A stretch of 64,000 nt of DNA from Mesobacillus jeotgali (GCF_031759225.1 NZ_CP134494.1:746001-810000), one strand, 5' to 3'. Shown: positions 1 through 8,699, counted from the stretch's first letter. Program-made: numbers and translations. The notes: generated by a model not told the origin, from the sequence alone.

Positions 1-762
1 GCGGAAAGAGGCGGCTCATTGGGAGACTTCATTGTCTGGATGCCGCTCATCATCATGTTTTTCTTTTTGGCGCTTGGCATTAAAAGAGGACTGTATTACT
101 CAATCTTCATTTTCATGGTAACATTGGCAATCGGTGTGATTCACAGCGGGCAGTTGACATCTGAATCAATCGATTCGCTCACGCAGTTCCATGCGGCGAA
201 TATTGTCTATATATTGGTCCTCTATTACGCGCAAAATATGTTCCGTGCTTTTACGGAAAGAGATTTGCTTAAGAAGTACGCCTATCTTGATTCCCTGACC
301 CGCGTCGCCAACCGGCATCAGATTGATGTCTGGCTTGAGGAAAGGCTCGAGTCTGCGGAAAGAGAAGGCAAACCGTTTTCCATCATCTTTTTCGATATCG
401 ATCATTTTAAAAAGGTTAATGATGTGTTCGGCCATAAGATTGGCGACTGTGTGCTGAAGGAGCTGTCTGCCATCGTTTCTGGAAATCTAGGTGACGGTGA
501 CCTGTTCGGCCGTTGGGGCGGAGAGGAATTCATCCTGATCATCGACAGTACCGGTGGACAAGCCTATGAAAAAGCCGAACATTTCCGCAAAATGGTCGAG
601 AACCACTGCTTTAAAGGAGCTGGCAGTCTAACCGCAAGCTTCGGTGTCACGGAATATCGTCAGAATGACAATATTGACTCATTGCTTAACCGTGCTGACG
701 AAGCACTGTATAGATCGAAAAACAGCGGCAGGAATAGAGTAAGCGTGAATGAACCATCCTGA
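1..762 (+). CDS. Membrane diguanylate cyclase (GGDEF), 5' end cut by window
   Basis: Makes cyclic di-GMP from two GTP, a signal usually tied to biofilm and motility. About 80 hydrophobic N-terminal residues form several membrane helices. The catalytic GGDEF domain follows from the DSLTRVANR segment, with the active-site loop GRWGGEEF (GGEEF, a functional variant). The RxxD product-inhibition site normally just upstream is not present (the segment reads NLGDGD). The frame is open to base 1. A TTG at 19 could serve as a start, but no ribosome site is visible, so the gene most likely begins outside the window and the membrane part is incomplete here. A terminator overlaps its stop. Confidence 0.88.
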   Translation, partial: AERGGSLGDFIVWMPLIIMFFFLALGIKRGLYYSIFIFMVTLAIGVIHSGQLTSESIDSLTQFHAANIVYILVLYYAQNMFRAFTERDLLKKYAYLDSLTRVANRHQIDVWLEERLESAEREGKPFSIIFFDIDHFKKVNDVFGHKIGDCVLKELSAIVSGNLGDGDLFGRWGGEEFILIIDSTGGQAYEKAEHFRKMVENHCFKGAGSLTASFGVTEYRQNDNIDSLLNRADEALYRSKNSGRNRVSVNEPS

Positions 763-780
763 TTGATTGGGATGGTTTTT
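752..780 (+). terminator. Terminator of the GGDEF gene
   Basis: Inverted repeat AACCATCC (752-759) and GGATGGTT (770-777) followed by T residues. It overlaps the stop codon of the cyclase gene. Confidence 0.7.
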
Positions 781-903
781 AAATTCCAGTAAATTTATGA
801 TTAAACTCTATATAGAATGTGGTAAGATAACTATGGTTAGGACTCTAATAAATTATTTATATATGAAATCGCTTTCAATAGATTGGTAAAGGGGCAGTGC
901 ACC

Positions 904-1569
904 ATGAAATATCGTTCTGCATTTGATATTATAGGTCCGGTGATGATCGGGCCATCGAGTTCGCATACAGCCGGCGCTGCAAGGATTGGCCGTGTGGCGC
1001 GCACATTGTTCGAGAAGCAGCCGACAAAGGCCGTCATCTCCTTGTACGGCTCTTTTGCTAAAACGTATAAAGGACATGGAACGGACCTGGCACTCGTTGC
1101 CGGGATCTTGGACTTTGATACATTTGATGAACGGATTCCAGACGCTTTGAAAATCGCTGAGCAATCCGGGCTCGAAGTTGAATTCATCACCGAGGATGCA
1201 GTCACAGAGCATCCGAATACGGTAAAAATAAATCTTTATGATGGACAGGGCAAGGAGCTTGAAATCGTCGGGATTTCCATCGGCGGCGGAACGATTGAGA
1301 TTACAGAAATCAATTCGTTCAAGCTGAAGCTGTCCGGCGCCAACCCGGCGATCCTCGTCGTCCATCATGACCGATTCGGGCTGATTTCAGCTGTGACAAC
1401 GGTTTTATCAAAGCATCAAATCAACATCGGCCATATGGAAGTTTCCCGCAAGGACAAGGGAGACATCGCCGTCATGGTCATCGAAATGGACCACAAACTC
1501 GAAGACGGAGTTTATGCGGAGTTAACCGCACTTGATGGCGTTGATCAGGTTATCCGTCTCGTTGACTAA
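904..1569 (+). CDS. sdaAB: L-serine dehydratase, iron-sulfur dependent, beta subunit
   Basis: With SdaAA it deaminates L-serine to pyruvate and ammonia in the cytoplasm using a [4Fe-4S] cluster. The N-terminus has the family signature IGPVMIGPSSSHTAG. The last ~70 residues form an ACT-like regulatory domain (HHDRFGLISAVTTVLSKH), typical of the beta chain of the two-subunit Bacillus enzyme. I chose ATG 904 because AAAGGGG lies at a proper distance upstream; an in-frame TTG at 883 has no ribosome site. It is 27 bp from sdaAA and clearly in one operon with it. The 221-residue length fits the family. Confidence 0.95.
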   Translation: MKYRSAFDIIGPVMIGPSSSHTAGAARIGRVARTLFEKQPTKAVISLYGSFAKTYKGHGTDLALVAGILDFDTFDERIPDALKIAEQSGLEVEFITEDAVTEHPNTVKINLYDGQGKELEIVGISIGGGTIEITEINSFKLKLSGANPAILVVHHDRFGLISAVTTVLSKHQINIGHMEVSRKDKGDIAVMVIEMDHKLEDGVYAELTALDGVDQVIRLVD

Positions 1570-1596
1570 AATTGAGTAACATCAGGAGGGCAAGCC

Positions 1597-2502
1597 ATGT
1601 TTCGTAATGTTGCGGAGCTTGTTGAATTAGCTGAAAAAAATCAGGTGAAGATCGCCGAAATCATGATTCGGCAAGAAATAGAAGTTTCTGGCCGCTCGCG
1701 TGAGGATATCATTGCCCAGATGGACAATAACCTGCAGGTCATGGAACGCGCAGTGGAAAGAGGTTTGGCTGGCGTTAAGTCCCAGACCGGTCTTACCGGC
1801 GGGGATGCAGTCTTATTGCAAAAGTACATCGACAGCGGAAAATCGCTGGCTGGTAATCTATTGTTGGATGCTGTCAGCAAGGCGGTCGCAACAAATGAAG
1901 TGAACGCCGCAATGGGTATCATTTGCGCGACACCAACTGCTGGATCAGCAGGTGTCGTTCCGGGGACACTTTTTGCCGTAAAGGAAAAGTTGAACCCGAC
2001 ACGCATGGAGATGATCGAGTATCTGTTCACGACCGCTGCATTCGGTTTTGTCGTAGCGAATAACGCATCGATTTCCGGAGCTGCCGGCGGTTGCCAGGCA
2101 GAAGTCGGATCGGCTGCCGGAATGGCTGCGGCTGCAATTGTTGAAATGGCTGGCGGAACTCCGCAACAGTCATCTGATGCATTTGCAATCACATTGAAAA
2201 ACATGCTTGGATTAGTCTGCGACCCAGTTGCAGGGCTGGTCGAAGTTCCATGTGTAAAAAGAAACGCAATGGGTGCATCGAACGCCATCACTGCGGCTGA
2301 CATGGCACTGGCAGGTATCACAAGCCGAATCCCATGCGATGAAGTTATCGGTGCGATGTATGCCATCGGCCAGACAATGCCATCCGCATTAAGGGAAACA
2401 GCAGAAGGCGGACTTGCGGCAACACCAACAGGCAAGCGCCTAGAAGAAGAAATCTTTGGGAAGCCAAAGGAGAAATTGGTAGATTACTTGATTCAAAAAT
2501 AA
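1597..2502 (+). CDS. sdaAA: L-serine dehydratase, iron-sulfur dependent, alpha subunit
   Basis: Catalytic chain of the two-subunit serine dehydratase. Conserved cysteine-bearing segments that hold the iron-sulfur cluster are visible: GIICATPTAGSAG, GGCQAEVGSA and LVCDPVAGLVEVPCVKRN. The length of 301 residues matches the Bacillus alpha subunit. The start is ATG 1597 with AGGAGGGC seven bases upstream. It is translated right after sdaAB and followed by a strong two-way terminator shared with the convergent asnA. Confidence 0.95.
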   Translation: MFRNVAELVELAEKNQVKIAEIMIRQEIEVSGRSREDIIAQMDNNLQVMERAVERGLAGVKSQTGLTGGDAVLLQKYIDSGKSLAGNLLLDAVSKAVATNEVNAAMGIICATPTAGSAGVVPGTLFAVKEKLNPTRMEMIEYLFTTAAFGFVVANNASISGAAGGCQAEVGSAAGMAAAAIVEMAGGTPQQSSDAFAITLKNMLGLVCDPVAGLVEVPCVKRNAMGASNAITAADMALAGITSRIPCDEVIGAMYAIGQTMPSALRETAEGGLAATPTGKRLEEEIFGKPKEKLVDYLIQK

Positions 2503-2506
2503 GACG

Positions 2507-2576
2507 AAAAGCCACCCGTTGTGAACTGATCCTTGATTGTTAGCAATCAAGGAGCGAGTCATAGTTGGTGGCTTTT
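2507..2576. terminator. Two-way terminator between sdaAA and asnA
   Basis: An outer stem AAAAGCCACC (2507-2516) / GGTGGCTTTT (2567-2576) encloses an inner hairpin CCTTGATTG / CAATCAAGG (about 2531-2552). T-runs exist on both strands, so it can end both convergent genes. The nested two-stem form is more elaborate than usual. Confidence 0.8.
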
Positions 2577-2583
2577 GCTTTTT

Positions 2584-3588
2584 CTATAATAAATGAATAT
2601 TCCGCTTCCGGCACTCCTCGATGGTTTCCTCATCCCACACAGAAACCTGGACCTCGCCAATATGAATTTTCCGGAGCAGGAACATGCACAGCCGCGATTG
2701 GCCAATCCCGCCGCCAATTGTATATGGCAGCTCTTTGTTCAATAACGCCTGGTGATACTCCAATTGGGTTCGTTGTTCCTGGCCTGCAAGCTTCAATTGT
2801 TCCAGCAGACTTTTCTCATCGACCCTGATTCCCATTGAAGTCATTTCAATTGCCCGGCCTAATGGCGGGTACCAGAGCAATAGATCGCCATTCAAATTCC
2901 AATCATCATAATCAGGTGAGCGGACATCATGCTTTTGGCCAGAGCGAAGTTCGTGGCCGATTTCCGAAATAAAAACTGCCCCAAACCTTTCTGCAATTTT
3001 ATCCTCCCGTTCTTTTGGTGATAGCTCGGGATAAAGATCCTCCAGTTGCTGTGAGGAGATGAAGCTGATTTTTTCCGGCAAGATCGTGCCGAGGGTCGGA
3101 TAGAGGTTTGCCAGGAAAATTTCTGTTTTTTTCATCACATCAAAAATTTTCTCAACAGTTGTCCTCAGTATCTGCCCATTCCGCTGCTTCCGGGAAATCA
3201 CTTTCTCCCAGTCCCACTGATCAACATAAAGGGAGTGGAGCTGGCTGAGAGTTTCGTCGCGCCGGATCGCGTTCATATCTGTATAAAGTCCTTCTCCCAG
3301 AGAAAAACCATAGCGCTTCAACGCCATCCTTTTCCACTTTGCAAGAGATTGAACAATCTCCATTACATCGTTTTCCACACCAGGCGCATCAAAGGAAATC
3401 ACCCGTTCATTCCCCGCAAGATCATCGTTGATCCCCTTGCCGCTCCTGACAAAAATCGGCGCCGAAACCCTTGTCAGCTCTAATGTTTCAGCAAGATGGT
3501 TCTCAAAAAAATCCTTCGTTTTCTTAATCGCTATTTCGGTTTCCTTCAAATCTAATTTTGACTGATACTTCAAAGCAGCATGGCTCAA
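2584..3588 (-). CDS. asnA: Aspartate-ammonia ligase (AMP-forming asparagine synthetase A)
   Basis: Makes asparagine from aspartate, ammonia and ATP; related to class II aminoacyl-tRNA synthetases. The 334 residues match the AsnA family from end to end (N-terminal YQSKLDLKETEIAIKKTKDF, the VSAPIFVRSGKGINDDL segment, and the C-terminal GGGIGQSRLCMFLL). The start is ATG at 3588 on the minus strand with a GGAGGGATGAGGA region upstream. The ~190 bp upstream are too short for a T-box leader and none was seen. It is single and convergent with sdaAA. Confidence 0.95.
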   Translation of the reverse strand: MSHAALKYQSKLDLKETEIAIKKTKDFFENHLAETLELTRVSAPIFVRSGKGINDDLAGNERVISFDAPGVENDVMEIVQSLAKWKRMALKRYGFSLGEGLYTDMNAIRRDETLSQLHSLYVDQWDWEKVISRKQRNGQILRTTVEKIFDVMKKTEIFLANLYPTLGTILPEKISFISSQQLEDLYPELSPKEREDKIAERFGAVFISEIGHELRSGQKHDVRSPDYDDWNLNGDLLLWYPPLGRAIEMTSMGIRVDEKSLLEQLKLAGQEQRTQLEYHQALLNKELPYTIGGGIGQSRLCMFLLRKIHIGEVQVSVWDEETIEECRKRNIHLL

Positions 3589-3779
3589 TTGTCCTCATCC
3601 CTCCAGATTCATTTAGCGCTTTAGTGTATTTACGCAAACATCCATTTACATTATGACAGCAATGGGTGAAAGTTGCTACTGTCCTACTGCAAAAACGAAA
3701 AGCGACAACAGAAGTCGACAGGTTTAGTAGCTTTGTAGAGATATACTAATTGATAGAATCCAAGCGTAGGGGGCGTGAG

Positions 3780-4937
3780 ATGAGGAAAAATACTTTTACA
3801 ATCGCAATAATAGCCGGACTAGTCATGACAGGCGTGCAGCCTGCTGAATCAGCAGAAGACTCGGAAATCCGCCAGCATCGGCTAGAGCTTAAGGAAAACT
3901 TCACTGAAAAAGAAAACCAAATTAAAGCAATGGACAAGGCTGAAGAAAAATACCTCTCCGAACTGAAGGCGCTGGATGATGAGATGACAGAGCTGAATCA
4001 GAAAATCAGGGATCTTCAAATCGTCCTTGATTCATCAGAACAATCTGCAGCGAACATGGAAAATGAAATTCGCAAGCTCAGCTCCAACATCGAACACCGG
4101 GAGAAATTAATCAAAAAACGACTGCGTTTGATGCAAAATAACGATGGATTGGGAATGTATGTAGATTTGATTTTTGATACAAAAAACGTTTCCCAGTTGT
4201 TTGATGCAGCAATCGCGGTCAGCACAATCATTAAGGCTGATAAAGATTTGCTGGCAAAACACAAAACTGAATTGGAGTCGCTGAAGGAACAGGAAGAAGC
4301 GCTTGAAGACCAGGTAATCCTGCTGGAAAAGGACCAGGAGGAAATGCTGTCGCTGAAAGCTGACTTGGAGAAGAAGGCAGAGGAGAAGCAGCGTCTGCTT
4401 GAAACTGTTCATGCCAGTAAGGAGGAAAGCGAATCACAGCTGATGGACATGTACGAGGTCTATGTCAACCTCGCATCCCAGGAGATTGCGATTTTAAAAG
4501 AAAACCAGAGAGTGGAGAAGCTTGCCTCTGAATCTGAGGACGTTTTTATCATGCCTACAAAGGGAGAACTGACCTCGGGATATGGTCCTAGATGGGGCAG
4601 GCTGCACGCAGGTATCGATATTGCCGATGAATCGGCAGAAACGGAAGTGGTCGCGGCTGCATCCGGAACAGTCATCCGCTCATATTATTCTGCTACATAC
4701 GGAAACTGCGTCCTGGTCACCCACAAAATCGGTGACAAGACCTTCACCACGCTTTATGCCCATCTGGAAAAAAACGTAGTCACAACAGGTCAGCCTGTCA
4801 AGAAAGGCGAGTTGCTGGGCTATATGGGAAACACCGGCGACAGCAGGGGCAAGCATCTCCACTTTGAAATCCATGAAGGCCAGTGGAATTATGAGAAATC
4901 AAACAGCGTTGACCCACTGCTATATGTGAAAAAATAA
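3780..4937 (+). CDS. Secreted M23-family peptidoglycan endopeptidase with coiled-coil N-terminus
   Basis: Likely a cell-wall hydrolase or hydrolase activator of the EnvC/LytM kind acting outside the membrane. It has a signal peptide (hydrophobic residues ~7-18, cleavage near ESAEDS), then about 210 residues of charged coiled coil rich in E, K and Q, then a C-terminal M23 domain from TKGELTSGYGPRWGRLHAG. The zinc ligands are visible in HAGIDIAD, YAHLEK and GKHLHFEIHEG (HxH), so the peptidase looks active. The start is ATG 3780 after AGGGGG; an upstream TTG at 3750 has no ribosome site. It is a single gene with its own terminator. Confidence 0.9.
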   Translation: MRKNTFTIAIIAGLVMTGVQPAESAEDSEIRQHRLELKENFTEKENQIKAMDKAEEKYLSELKALDDEMTELNQKIRDLQIVLDSSEQSAANMENEIRKLSSNIEHREKLIKKRLRLMQNNDGLGMYVDLIFDTKNVSQLFDAAIAVSTIIKADKDLLAKHKTELESLKEQEEALEDQVILLEKDQEEMLSLKADLEKKAEEKQRLLETVHASKEESESQLMDMYEVYVNLASQEIAILKENQRVEKLASESEDVFIMPTKGELTSGYGPRWGRLHAGIDIADESAETEVVAAASGTVIRSYYSATYGNCVLVTHKIGDKTFTTLYAHLEKNVVTTGQPVKKGELLGYMGNTGDSRGKHLHFEIHEGQWNYEKSNSVDPLLYVKK

Positions 4938-4971
4938 GCCAGGTTTCCATTGGGAATCTGGCTTGCTCTTT
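4936..4971 (+). terminator. Terminator of the M23 peptidase gene
   Basis: AAGCCAG (4936-4942) and CTGGCTT (4958-4964) with an extra TTTCC/GGAA pairing inside, followed by a T-rich stretch that is shared with the -35 region of the next promoter. Confidence 0.75.
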
Positions 4972-4993
4972 ACGTTAACGTCAATGGTATAAT
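4963..4993 (+). promoter_or_regulatory. MerR-type promoter with a palindrome filling a 19-bp spacer
   Basis: A -35 like TTGCTC (4963-4968) and a perfect -10 TATAAT (4988-4993) are separated by 19 bp, the over-long spacing typical of promoters controlled by MerR proteins. The spacer holds the near-perfect palindrome TTTACGTTAACGTCAA (4969-4984). It lies just upstream of the MerR gene, as expected for autoregulation. It resembles the form of LiuR operators as I remember them; this part is inference. Confidence 0.65.
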
Positions 4994-5032
4994 TAATTTA
5001 CTGACTATTCTGTAAAAAAAGAGGTTTTGCTG

Positions 5033-5396
5033 ATGTATACGATTTCTGACTTGGCGGAGCAGTTTGGAGTTACAACCCGTACCATCCGCTATTACGAAGA
5101 GCTCGGTTTACTGCTGCCATCCAGGACAGAAGGTGGCTGGAGGATTTACACAGCTAGTGATAACCCGCTTGAAACTTGTATTCCGCGGGAAGCGGTTTGG
5201 ATTTTCACTTGATGAAATTAAAGAAATGGTATTGCTATTCGACGAGGATCGGACTGGTGAAAAACAATTACAGCGAACAATTCAGTATGGAGAGGAAAAG
5301 CTCGCAGAAGTGAATGAAAGAATTTGTGAACTGGTTGAGATCAGGGAAGAAATCGAAAGGCTGTTGACTGAATTCAAAGGGAGGCTAAATGAATGA
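5033..5396 (+). pseudogene. LiuR-like MerR regulator, frameshifted as read
   Basis: The N-terminal winged-helix (YTISDLAEQFGVTTRTIRYY) is read from ATG 5033, preceded by GAGG. At about 5161 the MerR match moves to the next frame, where RLKLVFRGKRFGFSLDEIKE and a C-terminal coiled coil continue to a stop at 5396. Restoring two bases (GATATAACC instead of GATAACC) gives the normal family spacing D-x-x-R-L, so loss of one AT from a short AT repeat is the simplest cause. Unrepaired, only the HTH-containing ~60 residues are made. The RGKRxGFSL segment and the acyl-CoA dehydrogenase partner point to the LiuR branch controlling branched-chain amino acid or fatty acid breakdown. Sequencing error is not excluded. 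Confidence 0.78.
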
Positions 5397-7069
5397 ATTT
5401 TTATAAGGAAGAACCGCAGTTTCGAGCTTTGCCGAAGGAATTATTGGATGAAGAATTTTTTGAGTACGCAGACCGGGAGCTGCTGGTGTTCGGCGAAAAA
5501 TGTGCCAACGAAATCGACCAGCGAGCCAGATTCACCGACCGCGAAGGCCAGCCGAAGCTGATTAAATTCGATGCCTATGGCGATGATATCTCCGAAGTAT
5601 GGGTGAATGAAGGCTACCGGAAAACAGTCGAGGATTCTTATAATACCGGGATTGTCGGCTATGTTCACAAGGATATTCCCGAACTGGGGAGACGTGGGAA
5701 TTATATCTATTCCTATGCCCAGGGCTATCTATTGTCCCAAACCCAAGCAGGCTTCTACTGTCCAGTAACTTTGAAGATGGCCACTGCTTATTTATTGGAC
5801 CAGTACGCATCACCAGAGTTAAAAGAGAAATTCCTGCCCCATGTTTTATCAACAGGAGAGACAACTCTATACGAAGGCGCCACTTTCCTGACCGAACGCC
5901 AGGGCGGATCCGACGTCGGCGCAAACGTGGTGAAAGCAGTCCAGACAGCCGACGGCTATAAAATCTATGGAGAAAAATACTTCGCCTCCAACGCAGGAAT
6001 GTGCGGCGTCGCAATGGTCTTAGCAAGGAAAGAAGGAGCCCCATCAGGCACAAAGGGACTGACATTATTCGCCGTCCCATGGCGCAAAGAAGACGGAAAG
6101 CTCAACGGCATCAAAATCCGTAGGCTCAAGGATAAACTAGGAGTTCGCGCAGTCCCATCCGCCGAAGTCGAATTCGACGGAGCAGAAGCTTTTTTAGTCG
6201 GAGACCCAGCAAAAGGCTTCTATTACATGATGGAAGCACTCAACCTCTCCCGCGTCTGCAACACCGTCGCCTCACTCGGCATCATGCGCCGTGCATATCG
6301 TGAAGCTCGGGAGTACGCATTGAAGAGAGATGCCTTCGGCAAAAAACTTGCCGATTTCCCGATGATCAAAAACTCCCTGGTGAAAATGGCCGTAAAACTC
6401 GAAATCGAAACCCGAACAGTGTTTAAATACCTCCCTTTGTTTGAGAAAGTCATGAGGAATGAGCAGGGAGTATCAGAAAAAGACATCGTATTAAACCGAC
6501 TCTACATCGCTCTACTGAAAAAAGAAACCTCAGAACAAGCCGTCCACTTCACACACGAAGCCATCGAAATGCATGGAGGGAATGGATACATTGAAGACTT
6601 TGTTACGCCGCGGTTATTGAGGGATGCTCAAGTGCTGACCGTTTGGGAAGGAACAGCCAATATCCTTGGGCTGGAAGTATTGAGGTTGATGGAGAAGTTT
6701 GATGCTGGGGAGTTGTTTTTGGAGGAGATGAAGGAGCGTATTGCTGGGATTGAGGGAGAGTTTTTGGATCAAGTCCGTGGCGGGATTGAGCAGTTGGAGA
6801 AACTGCTGGCTTCTCTGCAGAAAGCATCTCATGACCATAAGACTTTTCACTCAAAGCGGGTAGCTGAATTGATGGTGAAGGTTTTTGAGAGTGTGAATGC
6901 TTTGGAGTATGCTGAAGGTGGGGATGAACGCGTTCGAAGGATGATGGAGGTTTATATAGAAGAAACATGGAAATCAGGACATGAATTTGTTGATCAATTA
7001 AAGCCAGTGGATTATTTTCATGAGGTAGTCAGCGGATTTTTGTCTCAAGAAAAATCCTTAGTAAAATAA
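5393..7069 (+). CDS. Acyl-CoA dehydrogenase (large FadE-like form)
   Basis: FAD enzyme making the first oxidation of acyl-CoA thioesters in the cytoplasm. The 558 residues contain the usual ACAD order: N-terminal helices, middle beta domain (TLYEGATFLTERQGGSDVGAN), and the C-terminal helical domain with the catalytic-glutamate motif VWEGTANILGLEVLR. About 120 extra C-terminal residues place it with the larger subfamily. The start ATG overlaps the MerR stop by four bases (ATGA), so translation is coupled and the regulator probably controls it. The exact substrate cannot be read from sequence; isovaleryl- or medium/long-chain acyl-CoA are candidates. Confidence 0.9.
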   Translation: MNFYKEEPQFRALPKELLDEEFFEYADRELLVFGEKCANEIDQRARFTDREGQPKLIKFDAYGDDISEVWVNEGYRKTVEDSYNTGIVGYVHKDIPELGRRGNYIYSYAQGYLLSQTQAGFYCPVTLKMATAYLLDQYASPELKEKFLPHVLSTGETTLYEGATFLTERQGGSDVGANVVKAVQTADGYKIYGEKYFASNAGMCGVAMVLARKEGAPSGTKGLTLFAVPWRKEDGKLNGIKIRRLKDKLGVRAVPSAEVEFDGAEAFLVGDPAKGFYYMMEALNLSRVCNTVASLGIMRRAYREAREYALKRDAFGKKLADFPMIKNSLVKMAVKLEIETRTVFKYLPLFEKVMRNEQGVSEKDIVLNRLYIALLKKETSEQAVHFTHEAIEMHGGNGYIEDFVTPRLLRDAQVLTVWEGTANILGLEVLRLMEKFDAGELFLEEMKERIAGIEGEFLDQVRGGIEQLEKLLASLQKASHDHKTFHSKRVAELMVKVFESVNALEYAEGGDERVRRMMEVYIEETWKSGHEFVDQLKPVDYFHEVVSGFLSQEKSLVK

Positions 7070-7078
7070 CGATACCAT

Positions 7079-7107
7079 AGCGTCTCCTTAGTCTAGGAGG
7101 CGCTTTC
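7079..7107 (+). terminator. Terminator of the acyl-CoA dehydrogenase gene
   Basis: AGCGTCTCCT (7079-7088) and AGGAGGCGCT (7095-7104) form a perfect 10-bp stem with a short loop, followed by TTTCC. Confidence 0.8.
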
Positions 7108-7119
7108 CAATAATTTGTT

Positions 7120-7294
7120 GTTCTATATATATAACAAAACGTTCTATTTAGTTTACGAAATATTAAGAAAATTGGAGATAAAAAGAGATAACGAACGATA
7201 TTCGTGCGTTATTAAGAAAAAACAGCCGAATTTGAGGTTTTTCAAAACTAGTATGTTGGCATATACTCACAATATAAAGTTCGTTAAAAAGAAC
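7120..7294 (+). promoter_or_regulatory. SinR-like boxes upstream of the matrix operon
   Basis: The AT-rich leader of the tapA-like gene carries GTTCTAT twice, at 7120-7126 and 7141-7147 (21 bp apart, two helical turns), and AAAGAAC at 7288-7294, whose complement GTTCTTT matches the SinR box of B. subtilis. SinR represses the tapA operon there, so the same control is plausible. A 64-codon open frame at 7115-7309 has no ribosome site and is not called. Confidence 0.45.
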
Positions 7295-7341
7295 ATATTG
7301 CGATCTTAGGAAACTTTATAGTGTGAAAAGAGGTGAATGAA

Positions 7342-8004
7342 TTGACATTTTACCCAAGTAGAAAAAAGAGAACCAGGAAACAAAACTTTAATAGAAAGAA
7401 AAAACACCTATTCATTCTCACCAACCTTTTTATTGTTTACGTACTGATCCTGACTATAAGTTTTATCACCGCAGATACATATTCTTACTTTGTAGATAAT
7501 ACTAAGTTTGCTGGATCGATACAGACTATGGAAAACTTTTGTGAAGATAAAGAATATAAAAAAAGTCATAAAGAGTTATGTCAAAAATGTAAAGATAACT
7601 CAGGAATAGGAAACGGAAGCGAACCTTGTGATGAAGAAGAATATGAAAGAGGAGATGGAGATAATCCAGGCCATCAAGATGAATACTGTCCTGAGGGAAA
7701 TTGTAATGACCATAATAACGGAAATGGCAGCGAGAAAAAAGAAGATAAGGCAAACCTAGATTCAAAAGATGATAAAGATAATCCAACTAAAGAACCAACA
7801 GATGATCAAAAAATAGAGTCGACCGAAAATGAAAAAAATGCTGAAAATAAAGAGACGGTGGATAACAAGGATACAGATGAGTTGGTGAAAGAAGAGCACC
7901 CAGAAGAAAGTGATGATGAACAACAAAATGAAAATGTTAGTAATGGTGACAGTGAAGAAAACCCTTCTGAAGAGAATGAGGAAAGCTCAGAAGTAAAACC
8001 ATAA
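7342..8004 (+). CDS. TapA-like matrix-fibre assembly protein
   Basis: Likely accessory protein for TasA fibre assembly outside the cell. A basic N-terminus (many K/R, residues 6-24) is followed by one membrane helix (HLFILTNLFIVYVLILTISF) and a SipW-type processing region near ADTYSYFVD. Next comes a cysteine-bearing segment (FCEDKEYKKSHKELCQKC) and then over 100 residues of very acidic low-complexity E/N/D/K sequence. B. subtilis TapA has the same ends, but the folded middle domain found there seems absent. I chose TTG 7342 (GAGGTG six bases upstream) over GTG 7333. It is first in the tapA-sipW-tasA order, which is the main support. Confidence 0.7.
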   Translation: MTFYPSRKKRTRKQNFNRKKKHLFILTNLFIVYVLILTISFITADTYSYFVDNTKFAGSIQTMENFCEDKEYKKSHKELCQKCKDNSGIGNGSEPCDEEEYERGDGDNPGHQDEYCPEGNCNDHNNGNGSEKKEDKANLDSKDDKDNPTKEPTDDQKIESTENEKNAENKETVDNKDTDELVKEEHPEESDDEQQNENVSNGDSEENPSEENEESSEVKP

Positions 8005-8025
8005 CACAAATCAGGAGTGAACAAG

Positions 8026-8610
8026 ATGAAAATCGCTTTAAAGATTGTTAGTAGTTTAATATCTTTTGTTCTAGTTCTGTTATTGATTATCTCACTTTAT
8101 ATTATGGTCAGTTCAAGAATAACAGGAAGTCAACCATCTGTAATGGGCAACCAATTAATGTTAGTTTTGTCTGGGTCTATGGAGCCTAAAATAAAAACAG
8201 GATCTGTAGTTGGGGTTAAACCGCTAGATGACAAAAAAAAATTAACATTGGAAAAAGGAGATATTATTACCTTTTATTCCCCAATTAAGGCTAATACGAT
8301 CGTAACTCATCGGATTAAGGAAATTAAGGGTCAAGGAAATCAAATTGAATATATTACGCAAGGGGATAATAACAAAACTGAGGATCCTATAGCTGTGCCA
8401 GCTCAGTCTCTTATAGGTAAATATGCTAATATCCATGTTCCTTATGCGGGTTATATACTTGGCTTTTTACAATCTAAAAAAGGAATTGCGTTAAGTTTGA
8501 TTCTTCCAGGTTTAATCCTAATCATTTATAACTTAATATCACTTTGGAAGATTTTTAAACAATGGGATCCATCTAAAAAAGTAGCATCCACAAATGATCA
8601 ATCAATTTAA
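8026..8610 (+). CDS. sipW: Signal peptidase I, SipW (ER-type)
   Basis: Membrane signal peptidase that processes TasA and TapA in biofilm-forming Bacillus. The N-terminal helix (residues ~8-28) precedes the catalytic serine box VLSGSMEPKIKTGSVV. A histidine in VTHRI replaces the lysine used by ordinary bacterial type I peptidases, and GDNN provides the later conserved aspartate; this Ser-His pattern defines the ER-type class. A second helix lies near residues 140-165. Start ATG 8026 follows CAGGAG; a GTG at 8017 lies inside that ribosome site. It sits 21 bp after the tapA-like gene and before the TasA-like gene. Confidence 0.92.
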   Translation: MKIALKIVSSLISFVLVLLLIISLYIMVSSRITGSQPSVMGNQLMLVLSGSMEPKIKTGSVVGVKPLDDKKKLTLEKGDIITFYSPIKANTIVTHRIKEIKGQGNQIEYITQGDNNKTEDPIAVPAQSLIGKYANIHVPYAGYILGFLQSKKGIALSLILPGLILIIYNLISLWKIFKQWDPSKKVASTNDQSI

Positions 8611-8699
8611 TTAATCAGTTTGGTTTTAAACTAGGGGGATAATCCTTCTAGATTAAATATAAAAAATACATACCCTTTAAGGGCAAGGAGGAAAAAGAA

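Noticed and set aside
1641..2435. Long open frame (264 codons) on the minus strand inside sdaAA
   Set aside because: It is the antisense shadow of a well-conserved gene and has no ribosome site or recognisable protein features.
3589..3779. T-box riboswitch upstream of asnA
   Set aside because: The gap is too short and has none of the conserved T-box words.
7115..7309. 64-codon frame before the tapA-like gene
   Set aside because: No ribosome site, AT-driven composition, and it overlaps likely operator sequences.
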